A stretch of DNA of 64,000 nucleotides, from NCBI GenBank assembly GCA_037367405.1, contig JAZKJV010005753.1, positions 992,001 to 1,056,000 on the forward strand, given 5' to 3'. The position numbers and the translations under genes are program-made. The stretch comes from Ottelia alismoides (lineage: Eukaryota > Streptophyta > Magnoliopsida > Alismatales > Hydrocharitaceae). Shown in pieces: positions 35,027-47,050 of the stretch. Below the pieces are notes generated by a model. It was not told the origin of the DNA, did not search any database, and was given only the letters and a program-made list of their open reading frames with translations. Numbering within the stretch: position 1 is the stretch's first letter; the number at the start of each line of letters is the position of its first letter.

Positions 35027-37090
35027 TTGCTAGTCCCTTAGGAAACACTTATTTGAAAAAGAAGTGAAAAAGAAAGAAAGAAAAAGAAAAAGAGGATGTA
35101 CATGGATCAAGGTTGATTATTAAACTTGCCTTCATTAAATTGAATTATGGAGCTCGATCAGATCTTTGGATTATTAATGTGTCGGAACCTTATTTAGACT
35201 TAAGCTTAAAACTCAACAGCCTCTAAGTTCCACCAATCTATGGGCAAGACTCCTCAATAAACCAGATCAGAACAAGTCTACATACACAAACTCTAATGAC
35301 CATGAATCTTTCCATGCAGTGTAAGTGATATGTAGCTCCCCACCTCAGAAGTAACAAAGAAACACCCTCCCTCAACCTGGTAACTCTAATGCCTCGGTCT
35401 AGCAACTCTTTCCTCGAGAAGCAGGGTATTCCCTTCTAAGTTCAAGTGCAACCGGTTCATGAAGAGGAGGAAGAAGTATAGACTTTTGGAAGCTCAGCCA
35501 GTGTAGCTAAGTCTCCCGCTGCAAGCTTCATGTGATGTAACATGGATACCATAAACTTTTGCTTTATTTGACTATATACACTCCGGTGGGGTTATTAAAT
35601 TTTCAATCCGACCCACCACTTTTTTGGAGTTCTTTTTGCATTTTGCAATTTTTTTTCAAGTGCTTCTATACAACATATCTACATGGTGCAGCATATATAC
35701 AAGAAATTTTCCTCTTGAGCCAGTAGACTATCCCTCTTTTGAAGCTTTATTGCAACCCACAGCTTCTGTCTTTAGCCTTCATCACCACTAGACCAAGTTG
35801 AGATGCACTTCCTTCACTAGAAGTACTACCCTCATATGCTACCCCAAGCTAAAGGAAACTGCCTCCTCACCACCTCATCCGTGGAGAGCCATGTGTAAAG
35901 TGCCGGTGCAAGTCAAGCCATTGTCTCTAAGAGTCATGCGTGTGTTGTTAAGTGCTCTACTTAGGCTCATCAAGATGACATATGCTCATAGCCTAGTGGA
36001 CTCAAAGAATTAAGTCCTTATGGACCTGAAAAGACTTAACCCTAAGCCCTATAAGGTTCCTCTTAGAGTTAGGTGGATTAAGATCTTATTCAAGCTCCAT
36101 TTCTCAATTTAATCCCAGGCTTAGTTTAAATGTCAACTCTCATCCAGGAAAAACTATATACATATATATACAACGATGCTATTTACAAATATTTACAATC
36201 GTGCAAAATTTTTGAAAAATGTTTTGAAATCATGAATGGATGGATGCATGAAGTGCAAGTTTTGCAAAAGTATTTACAAACATTTACACAAGATTTTTGC
36301 AAACTTTTGATTTTCAAAACATTTTGGAAAAATTTTGTACTATATACATAATTTTGATACAAAAATATTTACACAAGCTTTACACAAAAGATTTTTGAAA
36401 ACATTTTTACAAAAATACTTTGTACACTAGCTATGTATGTGCAAATAAAAGAGGGTTATGTACATGAAAAATTTTTAATTTTTGTGCTTTTTAGCCATTT
36501 TATTTATTAACACACTCACACAAAGTACGAGTTATGGCTAAAGTATATATGAAATATATACACCCCCCCTATACTTAGCTCGAACGATGTCCTCAGAGTG
36601 ATCAAGAGCGATGAAGAAGACATAACTCGTGCTTTGTAAAAGGGAAGTGAAAAGGAATCGCTAAGTACAGAAACGAATAAATGAATAGAATGAGAGGAAC
36701 TCGGTGGTTTCCCCCTATACCTAGGATTAAGTAATCCTAAGTATAGCAAGCTGTATATGAAGGGAAATCCGAGTGAAGAAGATACAGAGTCTGCCCCCCT
36801 ATACTTAGGGTAAAATATCCCTAAGTATAGGCAGCAAAACAGGAGCAGAAAGAATGAAAAGAATACCCGCAGATCCTACATCCCCCCTATACTTAGGTTA
36901 AAGTACACCCTAAGTATAGCATAATCATAAGATGAGAAAAGGGATGTGGGACTAAATAATAGAATGATATGGACAACTGGATCTGTACAAGTCGGAAGAA
37001 CAGTGATAATCAGGCGTGAGTGCAAAAGATGTGAGTCAAGAGACCACATCTCACGTAAAATGAATAGGGGCAACATTAACGACCCGCGGC
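35027..37090 (-). other. 3' noncoding region of element C with hairpin array
   Basis: Hairpins at 36715-36729/36732-36746 (15 bp, one mismatch), 36799-36810/36819-36830 (perfect 12 bp) and 36888-36898/36908-36919 (imperfect), each with a C-run on the plus strand. ACGAGTTATG (36527-36536) pairs with CATAACTCGT (36621-36630). A 71-codon frame on the plus strand, antisense to the element, at 35798-36013 resembles one at the same place in D. The rest is AT-rich. Confidence 0.75.
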
Positions 37091-38400
37091 TCATGATCTA
37101 GAAATGGCTTGAGCCGCTGGCCGTTCACTCCGAAAGGTACTCTCAGAAGACAACTCGGATATATCAATGCTACCGTTGTCGTGCACCTTTCTGACTAAGT
37201 AGGGTCCCTTCCATTTGCTCTGCAGCTTCCCTGGAAAAAAACGAAGCCTCGCATCAAACAACCATACTCTCTGTCCAATCTCAAAATGCTTGTGGCTTAT
37301 ATGAGAATCATGCCACTCCTTCACTCTCTCCTTATACTGTAGGCTGTTTGAGAAAGCTGTATCTCTAAGCTCCTCCAGGGCAGCTAACTCTGCCCTCCTC
37401 TGGTCTCCTACACCACCTGGATCCATAAGAATATCTGTAACTGCCCAAAGTGACTTGTGCCTCAGCTCAACAGGTAAATGGCACGACTTGCCATATACGA
37501 GGCGAAAGGGAGATGTGCCCAATGGTGTCTTGAAAGAAGTCCTATATGCCCACAAGACCGAGTCCAACAGCTGTGACCAATCCTTTCGGTCAGGGCGGAC
37601 GACTTTCTGCAAAATAGTCTTGATCTCCCTGTTCGAGACCTCGGCTAGACCATTCGTCTGTGGATGGTAAGGTGTAGCAACACGATGGTCTATACTGAAC
37701 TCGCTAGCAAGGGCCTTCACCTGGTCGTTGATGAAATGAGACCCCCCATCAGAAATCAGAACTCGTGGAACCCCGAACCGCGTGATGATGTGCTTCCTCA
37801 AAAATCTGCAAACTGTCCTCGCATCAGCGACTCGGGCGGGGATGGCCTCAACCCAACGACTGACATAATCAACGGCCAACAGAATGTACTCAAATCCCTG
37901 ACTCTTAGGGAATGGACCCATGAAATCGATGCCCCATGCGTCAAAAACCTCACAGAAATGAATGGGCTGCATCGGCATCATATCACGCTGTCCACAAGTG
38001 CCCATCCTCTGATAGTCAGTACACCTCTTCACGAACTCATCAGAGTCCTTGAAGAGGGTAGGCCACCACAAGCCGGATTGGAGCACTTTCTGTGCCGTTC
38101 TCCTCCCAGAATGATACCCTCCTTCTCAAGCTTGTGGCAGTAAGTGAGGACGCTATGGTGTTCCTCCTGAGGAATGCACCGACGTCAGACGCTATCCCTC
38201 CTTCGTGGTAAAGGATGGGATCCTCCCAGTGGTAGGACTTGGCCTTCGCAAGGAAGGTCTCAAGCCTTTTCCTGGGCCAATCTTGTGGGACTTTCCCAGC
38301 AACGAGAAAGTTCACAATATCGGCATACCACGGGAGTGAGGTGATAGCAAGGATCGCCTCATCTGGAAGGTATCTCGAATGGGATCAATCTGCTCAGACT
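37091..38400 (-). pseudogene. Integrase of element C
   Basis: An open stretch of 331 codons (37091-38086) carries the whole catalytic core: D (37925-37927), D (37748-37750) and E (37640-37642), with D,D35E spacing and no stop. The zinc-binding region is broken: a frameshift near 38086-38120 separates the HH part, and the second Cys of CTDC is Tyr (CTDY). An extra G near 37125-37130 throws the last residues out of frame after TFR. The core resembles D's closely. Confidence 0.88.
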
Positions 38401-38870
38401 CCTCAGGCTGCTCTAAACGGGAGAGGTGATCCGCCACCACATTCTTGACTCCAAGCTTATCCTTAATCTCAATGTCGAACTCCTGGAGTAGAAGGATCCA
38501 TCTAGTCAATCTGGCCTTGGCATCCTTCTTTGCGATGAGGTACCTGATGGCGGTGTGATCTGTGTACAAAGTCACTCTAGATCCAATGATATAAGATCGA
38601 AACTTATCTAGGACGAACACTACGGCTAGCATCTCCTTCTCTGGGACCGTGTAATTCCGCTGGGCGGAATCCAATGTGCGGCTAGCGTAGTGGATAGCAA
38701 ACGAGACTCCATCCCTCCTCTGTCCAGCACTGCCCCCACGGCAAAATCGGAGGCGTCCGTCATGATCTCGAATGGGAGAGACCAGTTAGGTGGCTAGAGG
38801 ACAGGAGCCTCAATCACACACTGCTGGAGAGTCGCAAAGGACGAAAGACACTTGTCATCGACAAGGAACT
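38401..38870 (-). pseudogene. RNase H of element C
   Basis: [42 protein letters not shown] and the EFDIEIKDK...ADHLSRLEQ end are all readable from 38674 downward. The N-terminal TDAS block (about 38757-38770) is in another frame because of a small deletion near 38725 (CTGTCCAGCACTG, where D has a longer GQRRDG-coding run). Confidence 0.82.
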
Positions 38871-39960
38871 CGGTGTCTTTTGTCAAGAGGTCAGTCAACG
38901 GTCGGGCAATCCTGCTGAAATCTTGAATAAATCTCCTATAAAATCCAACGTGCCCCAGGAATGACCGTAGCTGCCTCAAATTGGACGGCGGTGCGAGTTT
39001 TCTAATGACATCAACCTTGGCCGGATCAACCTCCATGCCCCTGTTGGAGATGATGTGGCCAAGCACCGTCCCTTGAGTCACCATGAAGTGACTCTTTCTC
39101 CTAAGATAGAACCAAATGGTACTCAATACATCGCTGGAGTACTCGGTCCAGGCAGTCACGACAGGAGTCGAATCCGTCGCCGTAGACCGAGAAATCGTCC
39201 ATGAAGACCTCCAAATACTCCCCTACCATGTCCTAAAAGATTGACAGCAAGCACCTCTGAAAAGTCGCAGGGGCATTGCATAGCCCAAATGGCATGCGTC
39301 GAAAGGCAATATGTACCAAAGGGACAGGTAAAGGTGGTCTTCTCCTGATCCTCAGGAGCGATGGCCACCTGGTTGTAGCCCCGAATACCCATCAGGAAGC
39401 AATAATGGCTCTTCCCTGCCAGTCTCTCAATAATCTGGTCAATAAAAGGCAGGGGGAAATGGTCCTTCTTGGTGTCCTGGTTGAGTCTCATGTAGTCAAC
39501 ACAGACCCTCCAAGAGGTGGGTACTCGTGTAGCAATCTCCTCTCCCGACTCACTGATCACAGTCGTGATGCCCGTCTTCTTGGGCACCACATGCAAGGGG
39601 CTGACCCACTTGGAGTCGGAAATGGGATAAATGAAATCTGCACTCCACCATTTTGATATTTCCTTCATCACACTCTCTCTCAGGTTGGGGTTCAGTCGCC
39701 GCTGGAACTCACGCGACGGATTCACCCCCTCCTCGAGGATAAATATGGTGGGAGCACACTGATGGACTAATCCCATGGAGATCTGCTACGCTCCATCCGA
39801 TTGCCTTGCGGTTCTTTTCAAGAACCCCCATCAAACGGGATTCTTGCTCTCCGGTTCGCCCGCAAGGAACTGACACTTCAGCGAAGTAGGAAGCGGCTTC
39901 AGCTCTGGACAGCTGGGCGCTGGCAATTCTGGCTTCAGAAGAAAATGTGTCAATGCTGCT
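38871..39960 (-). pseudogene. Reverse transcriptase of element C
   Basis: LNPNLRESVMKEISKWW, YPISDSKWVSPLHVVPKK, SWRVCVDY, DHFPLPFIDQ, GYNQVAIAPEDQEK and TCPFGTY lie in one frame (from 39776 downward). An indel near 39308 then shifts the frame, so FMDDF (39191-39205) is out of frame with the N-terminal part. Frame changes also separate the block from 39159. Substitutions include FLMGIRGYNQ for FLDGYSGYNQ, losing an invariant Asp. Non-functional. Confidence 0.85.
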
Positions 39961-41360
39961 AAGTCTACCAAATCTACCTGGGAGAAGAAAGCGAACTTCG
40001 CAAACTGGATCTGGAGAAGGCTGCTGTCAACTGTGTTGTCTCTGATCTGCTCTGCCTCTACCTCCTCCTCATCTGTAGGCTCAGGTGGACTCAGGTCTGG
40101 CATCTGGTCATCACAATCTACCCAATCAGACTCTGAATCCGAGGGCTCTGCATCGCACAAGGTGGCATCAGTACCACCGTCACACAAGGTGGCCTCAGTA
40201 CCACCATCACTAGAAACCGTGTCGCGGTCGAGAACCGGCTCTGCTGCCTCTGCTGTATCCTGGACCAGGGCTGTGCTCTCCAAGCTCTCCTCTGCTGTCA
40301 TCTCTGAATCAGTGGTATCTGGAAATGAGAGGATGGCCTGTGCGGAAGGGTCTGTCCATGCTGCCTCATCATCTGTGATCACAAAATCACAGTCCTGGTG
40401 GATGTCTGGCCCGTCGTCTGTCAGCTGCTCTGAATCTGTGCTGGCCTCTGAGCGTGCTCTCTCTCTGGCTCTGTAGTCCTCGACCGTCTCTATTTGTATA
40501 CTTCGCCCTCGACGTGAAAGTATACCTTCCCGCTATCATGATCAGTCACTGCCTTGGCTGTGGCCAAGAACGGACGACCGAGGATGATGGGGGTATCGGC
40601 CACTGACTCAGGGATCTCCATGTCCAACACTACGAAGTCCACGGAGAATTTCAGGCCCTGAATCGTGACGATAAGTCTTGCAACAACCCCTTCGGCCTCT
40701 TGACAGATCGATCAGCAAACTGAAGGACTGTCCTGCTCTGTCTAAGAGTGCCCAACTCGAAGCGGTCAAGAACGGCTGGCCGGAAGGAGGTTGATCGATG
40801 ATCCGCTATCTAATAGAGTCCGGTCGAACCTCTGCTCACTAATCTGGCATCTGACATACGGGGCCCCTGAATTTGGCCTCTTGGCTGGCAGACGGTTCTG
40901 GATCGCGAAACACGTGGCTTTCATCAGCACATGAATCTCTGAAGTGTGGTTCCTCCTCCTCCTCCTGACTGTGGTCCTGTCTCTCAAAGATCGCTGAAGA
41001 AGGGGGATGTGCTGCAAAGCCTCCTGGAGGGTCAGCTGGATGTGAAATCTGTCGATCATGCTCTGGCTGAATTCCTCCTGCTCTCTCTTTTTTGGGTCTT
41101 TTTCTTTTTTCTTCCCCTTCCCAATCTAAAGGGCTCTAGGGAAGGGGATTACAGGGTCCTTCGCAGATGAAGGACTAGGAAAAGGTCTAGACGGCTCGAC
41201 GGCCGGATCCGCACATACATCAAGCACCACAGTGGGACCAGAAGAAACTAAACCTTTTCCTTTATTCACAACAGTGTTCTGAGATACATGAGAATGAGGA
41301 AAAATATCTGATCTCTCTACACAAACACCGGTGGCCTCGGTACCACCACGGGCTGGCTCT
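39961..41360 (-). pseudogene. Retropepsin and linkers of element C
   Basis: The basic stretch and protease start lie at 41059 downward: RFHIQLTLQEALQHIPLLQ, RRRRRNHTSEIHVL, and FDRTLLDSGSSINLLP with intact DSG at 40802-40810. A frameshift follows within ten residues. VLDMEIPESVADTPIILGRPF is readable near 40560-40640 in another frame. The acidic linker (39831-40382) includes GGTEAT/GGTDAT repeats and DPSDSESDW-like sequence. The catalytic triplet is intact, but the domain is not continuously readable. Confidence 0.8.
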
Positions 41361-42130
41361 GCTACTGGACGTCTCGCGGCCTCAGTACCGCGGGCTGGCT
41401 CGGCTCCTCTGGTGGCATCAGCACCACCTCCTCGAACTGGTGAAGCGGCGGCCTCAGTACCGCCGGTGGAATCAGCATCCTTGGTGGCATCAGTGCCACC
41501 GTCATCATCATGTGCGGCCTCAGTACCGCTCTCCTCCTCCTCATCTGGTGCCCTGGGTGGATCCTCGAGTCGTCGCTCAGATGAGGCGCCACTGCTGGTG
41601 CTCTACCGCTCCTAAGTGTAACAAAATCAGCATCAAACATATCTGAAGACATATCATCAAATGGATCACTAGGAGTGGTATGCTCAGTGTCAACTACCTG
41701 CTCAGACTTCCTCTTCAGGCTATTCGGATTCAGCTCTATCTGTGCAGGGATGGCGGCCTTCCTCTCATCAGGTCCCGCATCTCCTGGCGGAACTCGTCCA
41801 TCTCCCCTCTAAATGTAGCCTGTTGGTCTGTGAGGAGGCGGGCTACGTCATCCAAGGTGGAACTCTCATGGGGGCCCGACGGGTAGCCTCTCTGGTAATG
41901 AGGCTGCTGGAACTGGTGCTGCTGTTGAGAGGGGTAGGAGGAAGGATGTTGTTGCTGGTGTGCCTGGTGAGCTGCTGCTTACGTCTCTAAGACTGTCCCT
42001 GCTGCTGATAGGGATGAAGAACGAAGGATGACTGCTGCTGTGGCTGGTGGGATGGGGGCTGCTGCTGGTGATCTCTCTTATGACTATATTGCCCTCCCTA
42101 ACCGGATGACTGTTGCTGGGGCTGGGTACC
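41361..42130 (-). pseudogene. C-terminal gag fragment of element C
   Basis: Q-rich end of gag, the FRGEMDEFRQEMRDLM-type segment and FVTLRSGR (near 41610) are readable in changing frames. It aligns with D from about 48780 onward. Everything upstream (capsid, leader, PBS, 5' LTR) is missing because D begins at 42131. Confidence 0.8.
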
Positions 42131-42150
42131 TGATGAATACTCATTCATCA
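42131..42150 (+). repeat. Terminal hairpin of the D LTR
   Basis: TGATGAAT-ACTC-ATTCATCA: perfect 8-bp stem with a 4-base loop at the outer end, the substrate of integrase. Also at 55897-55916 and, on the minus strand, 34990-35009. Confidence 0.75.
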
Positions 42151-43036
42151 CTCTTTATTCTTATATTTTAGCTACAAAAACCTTTGCAAATACATGTAGA
42201 TATGTGTAAATAGGAATAATTACCAAAAGCATGCATTGTGTAAAAACCTATAATTAGCATGTTTTTGTGCAAAAATAAAAGAATAAAGATTAAAAAGAAA
42301 AAGAGGGAAATATTTAGAATAAATATTGAGCAACCTAACCCAAGGGAGGGCTCAGTATGGGCCTGACCGCATAAAAGCCAAAGTAGAGGGGAGATAGGGG
42401 CTCATGTGTAAGTATTTATGTAAATAAAATAAAGATATTTTCCTCACCAAAAATATGCTTGTAAATACTTGTATATATCTATAAGAATAAAAACAAAAGA
42501 AAAAGAATTAAAATACCCCTTTCATCATGTACATAAACCACATCTATATATTTATTTAACCTTGTAAATAAATAAAATTATTTTCCAAACTTTTTGTAAA
42601 TATTCTATATTGTAAATAAATAAAATAAAAAGAGTTAGAACAAAACAAAATAAAAAGAGCAAAATTAAAAATACAAAAATACATTGTACATATACCATGT
42701 ATATAGATGTACATATATATTTATTTTTCCTATGTATATAAATAAGAAAAATAAAATAAAACACCCTTTTATTCCTTATTTTATAATATAAATAAATAAA
42801 ATATAAAATAGGAATAAAAATTGCATAAAAATAATAACTAAAAATAAAAAAAATCAAAAACCCTAAAAGTGTACATATACCTATATATTACATACTATGT
42901 ATATAGCTTATTTTTATTTCCAAAAATTAATTAAAAATCACTAAAAAATAGAAAAAAAATAAAATAAAAACATTTCATGTTTTAAGTTTTTGCAAATTCG
43001 GCCAATTGCTACCTTAATTTTGAGCTTCAAGATTCA

Positions 43037-43088
43037 GCCACGTGGCCGATTTCCATTGGGCTCTGGGGATGTTGACCGCCCGGTCAAC
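43037..43088 (+). promoter_or_regulatory. G-box palindrome and inverted W-box pair in D 5' LTR
   Basis: GCCACGTGGC (43037-43046) and GTTGACC-GCCC-GGTCAAC (43071-43088). In the shared D/E LTR they are at 56800-56809 and 56834-56851. Position upstream of the probable start of transcription suggests enhancer elements; inferred. Confidence 0.62.
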
Positions 43089-44333
43089 TACCCCCCCCCC
43101 AGGACCACCTCCCGTGGATCTGGGTCGTGGACCCGATTTCTCGAATTTCTACCCGCTCGACCCGATCACTATTTCACCAAACCCCAGCTCTGTTTTGATC
43201 CTCCCACATCCGACATCCTCGCCGGGCACACACCTTGGGATCCGCGCTCCTCATCGACCTACCCGAGCCAGTCTTAGTCGGACCCCTCCAGCGTACAAAA
43301 GCGAGCTCCGCCACCCATTTTCACCATCTTTGGCTAGTTGTTTCCTCCTCCTGTGAGCTCCAGAGCAACCGTGAGAGTGACAGCTCGCGTCTGAGCCTGT
43401 CGAAGCGAGGAGAGGGAGCTTCGCCATCGATCCGGCGAGCCCAACCGTCGTAGCTCCGCCACCAGCGTGAGCTTCGAGCCTCGGAGCGAGACGATCCTCG
43501 AGGCAACGACCAGGAGCTTCAGCAGCTCCTCCCCGGTCTCTCCGACCACCCAGGTAGCTCCGATAGCCTATCTTTTCCTTTAATTTCAGTTTACGCCCAA
43601 ATCGCTCCACTGCCGCGTTTCTTTGATTCCGACCACTCTGTTACCCATTTCGATCATCGGAATCGTCCATTACGTCCTCCTCCTCCCGACGCACCTTCTT
43701 CACCCACTCACTCAACCCAGCTCGCACAGGAGCTGGGAACCGAGCTCCTCGGTCCACCACCTTCTCCGGAGCTCGCCATCCCGACACATCCATCACCCCC
43801 ACTTCGCCTAACCAGGTTGAGGCAATTTGCCCTCGACCCGTGAATCTTCTGGTTCGCTTTTCAGGTCAAAACGAGGGCCATCTGAGGCCCTTCGCCATCC
43901 AGCCAGGAGACCCAGCTCCGCCGACCTCGACCGAGCTCCTCGGAGTTCGGCTCGATCATCGGAGCCTACCGGCAGACGCGGGAGCCTTCCACGATTCTTC
44001 TCCGACCTTCAGAGGGCTCCAAGGAGGAGCACCGCGCAAGCACGAGCCCGGCGAGTCTCGCCGGGGACTTGTTCTTCCAGCATCCTCCATCGCCGTCCGA
44101 TCGCCCCTCCCGCTCCAGTTTCAATCGGAGTCGTTCATCTCCGAAGCGTCTTGCATCGTCCGATCTGAGGAGGCGTCATCTGGAGCGCCCACCGTCAGCA
44201 CCTTCCGATCATCCACGTGGCGCGCATCCAGCCCATCCGCTTAATAAAGGGTAATTTACCCTTAGGAACTGTCTTTATTTTTATTTCGTCTTAGTCCTGT
44301 AAATATTAAAGTCAGTTGTTTAGTTTTAGGGCT

Positions 44334-44720
44334 ATTTGCATCTTGGACCCTGTGCTTTACTTTATTTGCATTTATACCCCTGCCAGTTGTGGACACGTGC
44401 ATCGACACGTGATATTTTGGTTTATTTGCAATAGAGACCCCTGTAGTTCTGGATGTTATTGAAATGAATGAAATCTTTTACTTATTTGCATTTATACCCC
44501 TGTGCGTGATTTATTTCCACATGTGCGTTATATTTTGGGTATTTTGCAGATAAGCCCCTGGGCTTTTGGTACTTGTTACCAATAAGTCTTCGGGACTTAT
44601 TTTTATCACATTTGGGTCCCTGAGTGCCCCAGGCACGCGCGTGGCGCGTGTTTTGCTGGATATTTTGCACCAGACCCCCCAGAACTTTGGGTATTTGCAC
44701 TTTGGTCCCTGTGCACATTG
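44334..44720 (+). repeat. Degenerate TATTTGCA / CCCCTG iterations in D LTR
   Basis: Roughly seven loosely spaced copies of TATTTGCA (or TATTTTGCA) followed within about ten bases by CCCCTG or close variants. Comparable arrays occur at about 14500-14990 and 29780-30260 (B), 32280-32690 (C, reversed) and 58090-58480 (D/E). Function unknown. Confidence 0.55.
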
Positions 44721-45676
44721 CCCCTTCTTTATTTTTGAATAAAATATCAAATCACCTCCAAATCCAACGAAAATTTGAAATATGGCTCCTGCCATGGTGT
44801 AAGATTTTTGTGGATTTTTGAGGACATTTTTGATTTCATTTGATATTTTAAAAAATTCAAAAACATTAAATTTTGTTATTGTCTAACTTTAAAAATCACA
44901 AAAAATATTAAATAGTGTCCAAAAATTACAAAAATTTGTCCACTACTTGTCTTGCTTAGTTTGATTTTCTAGCCAATTTGGGCTATTTTTCATTACAGAA
45001 AACCACTAAAAATCAAAAAACACCTAAAACCTCATAAAAATTCCAGTAAATAAATTGAAAATCCAAAACAATAAAATTGGTGCCTAAATTTTCCTCATTT
45101 TGTCTTCTTTGTAGGAAAATTACCTCTAGGCCATTTTGGACCTCTTAGATATTTTATCTAGGGCTTTTTGGCTCGGCTGGACAATACCATCTCTTTTAGC
45201 TACTGTTTGATTTTTAGAAAATTAAATAAACCTCAGAAAATTATCAAAAAATTCACCAAAAACACTAAAAATTATAAAACACGCAAAAATATTTTTGTTT
45301 GAATTTTTGGCTGACTTCTAGTGCATTTAATAATTTGTTGAAGTGCATGCTTGGTTGCTTTTCTCATTTTCTTAATAAACAAAAAAAATCTTAAAAAAAA
45401 TATAAAATATTCAAAAAAAACCCCAAAATCATTTTCTCCTTTTATTTTATCTCCTTTGACTACTTCGTAGGCCGAGAGGCCAACCCGTGCTTCTTGAGTT
45501 CGACCCTGGGTGCTATACCAGGTTAATCCAATAGCAGGACCGCTACTTCGTATTTTGATCGATTTTATCCTTCTCGAGTGGTTCATTTTTCTTGATTGAC
45601 GCATCTGAGTGACTGAGGTCGCAACGACCACTTATGTACCTTCACCTTAGTCGTTTGGATTTCAGCGTTATCAGAA

Positions 45677-45694
45677 TGGCGCCATTGCCGGGGA
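45677..45694 (+). other. Primer-binding site of element D (tRNA-Asp)
   Basis: TGGCGCCATTGCCGGGGA; one mismatch (A for G at position 8) to the tRNA-Asp complement, which E does not have. It lies three bases after the LTR. Confidence 0.93.
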
Positions 45695-47050
45695 GCACGA
45701 CTTAGTATTTACTTTTCGAGTTTTTCCGCGGCTTTCCTTTTCGCAGCTTTTTGTATAGATTTCTGTACATATACATATTTTTCCTGACATTTTTATAATA
45801 ATCTGAACTGACCACTTGTCTCTTTTTCTTACGAGGGCCTGAGGATCGAGGCGGCCTATTTCGAGAAGCCGACGCAACCGCGAGACTCGGAGGCGGCTCC
45901 CTTCTGCACGGAGCCGCAGGAGAGAGCGAGAGAGAGAGTTGAGTGGGTGAGGTTAGATTAGGTTTTATTCGATTATTATTGCTGTAATAATACAGGGACT
46001 CAGAGACTGGACTGTGGTTGACTTAGCGGGTCTGTTTCACCGAGCACCGGTGTGCTCGGGGGACCCTTAGGAGTTTTTCGCGGCTTTTTACGCGGTTTTA
46101 TTTTCTTTCTTTTTACTGCCTTTTCCGGTGTTTACGTTGTTTTTGATCGAGCCCTTAGTCGTAGGATTTTCTGCTTGATTGTGACGTAACTCATAAGATC
46201 CAAACACCCTAATATAATTGCCTGTTCCTATAGTGCGGTAATTGGACCTATAATAAAAATAATAATAAAATAGCCGTTCCATCACCTCCGAGCCTACGCA
46301 CCGTGAGCCCACCCCGTCAAGCGCTACTCCTGAACTCGACCTGTCGAGAAGAGGAGGGGTGGGTCTAGACCGGACCCTTTGGATTGGAGGCTGGTGGTCG
46401 GCTAGCCGTTCTTTCGAGTAGCACTGCTGTTTAGGGCCTCGGTTTTCCGCTTGCATCATTTAGGTAGTTTATTTTCAGTCTTTACATTTATGCGCGGATC
46501 ATATTGCATGTAGAGTGCTGGAGTCAGGTACGCCTTCCTTACTTTGCATGCATCATTGATTTCATCGTGCATCGGCTTTTTCATCTTCTCCCCCTGTTTT
46601 TGGACTTAATAATCAGGAGAACCGAAAAATTCCGTTAGGCATTTGTTTGCTATTTGAAAAATATTAAAAAGAAAAACCATAAAATTGGGACTGGTTAACA
46701 CTATTGATCTTAAAAGACGCTCACCCTAAAAATTTTGTCTTGGGGAGAGCAACCCCCTCATTGTATGGTTTGGATGCGCGAGAGAGTGACCCGCACCCTA
46801 GGTAGAGCCCTCCGGTGCTAGTCCCGACTGATTACCGACTCTTCCGTGCGGGCCAGTCGGTTGGGGTAGCATCGGGTATCCTAACAGGTCACGTAAGCGC
46901 TCTGATATTTTGTGTGTTCACCTAATAAAATCGACAAGATAATTTGACCGAACTTTCACGGTCTTCAGCTCGCATTGCGTCGGTGAACCGGGGGTTTGTT
47001 TTGTGATCATAGTTTCTCCAGATCTCATCCGCCCTACTCGCCAGATCAAG
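45695..47050 (+). other. Untranslated leader of element D with candidate intron
   Basis: Starts with a GAGAGA-rich stretch (about 45930-45945). The conserved block GCATGTAGAGTGCTGG is near 46506-46521, donor-like TCAG|GTACG has its GT at 46528-46529, and CTCGCCAG ends at 47044, six bases before the ATG. The implied intron is 517 bp. AAAATTGGGACTGG and TTTTGTCTTGGGGAGAGCAACCCC follow the donor, as in B. No gene seen. Confidence 0.55.

Larger units (their letters stand above)
31299..42130 (-). mobile_element. Element C: Athila-like element, minus strand, 5' part missing
   Basis: Minus orientation: end of gag, protease, RT, RNase H, integrase, noncoding region, PPT, 3' LTR. Same family as D and E in pol and LTR. 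It is cut at 42130 inside the Q-rich part of gag by D's 5' LTR; GTACC at 42126-42130 is the expected target duplication. At least six frameshifts. Confidence 0.88.
42131..45673 (+). repeat. 5' LTR of element D (3543 bp)
   Basis: TGATGAATAC...GTTATCA. Layout: AT-rich U3 (to about 43010), G-box and W-box motifs at 43037-43088, C-run at 43091-43100, GC-rich part at 43110-44250, AATAAA at 44243-44248, TATTTGCA/CCCCTG iterations at about 44334-44720, AT-rich end. No gene: the open frames in the GC-rich part recur only in the other LTRs. Confidence 0.94.
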
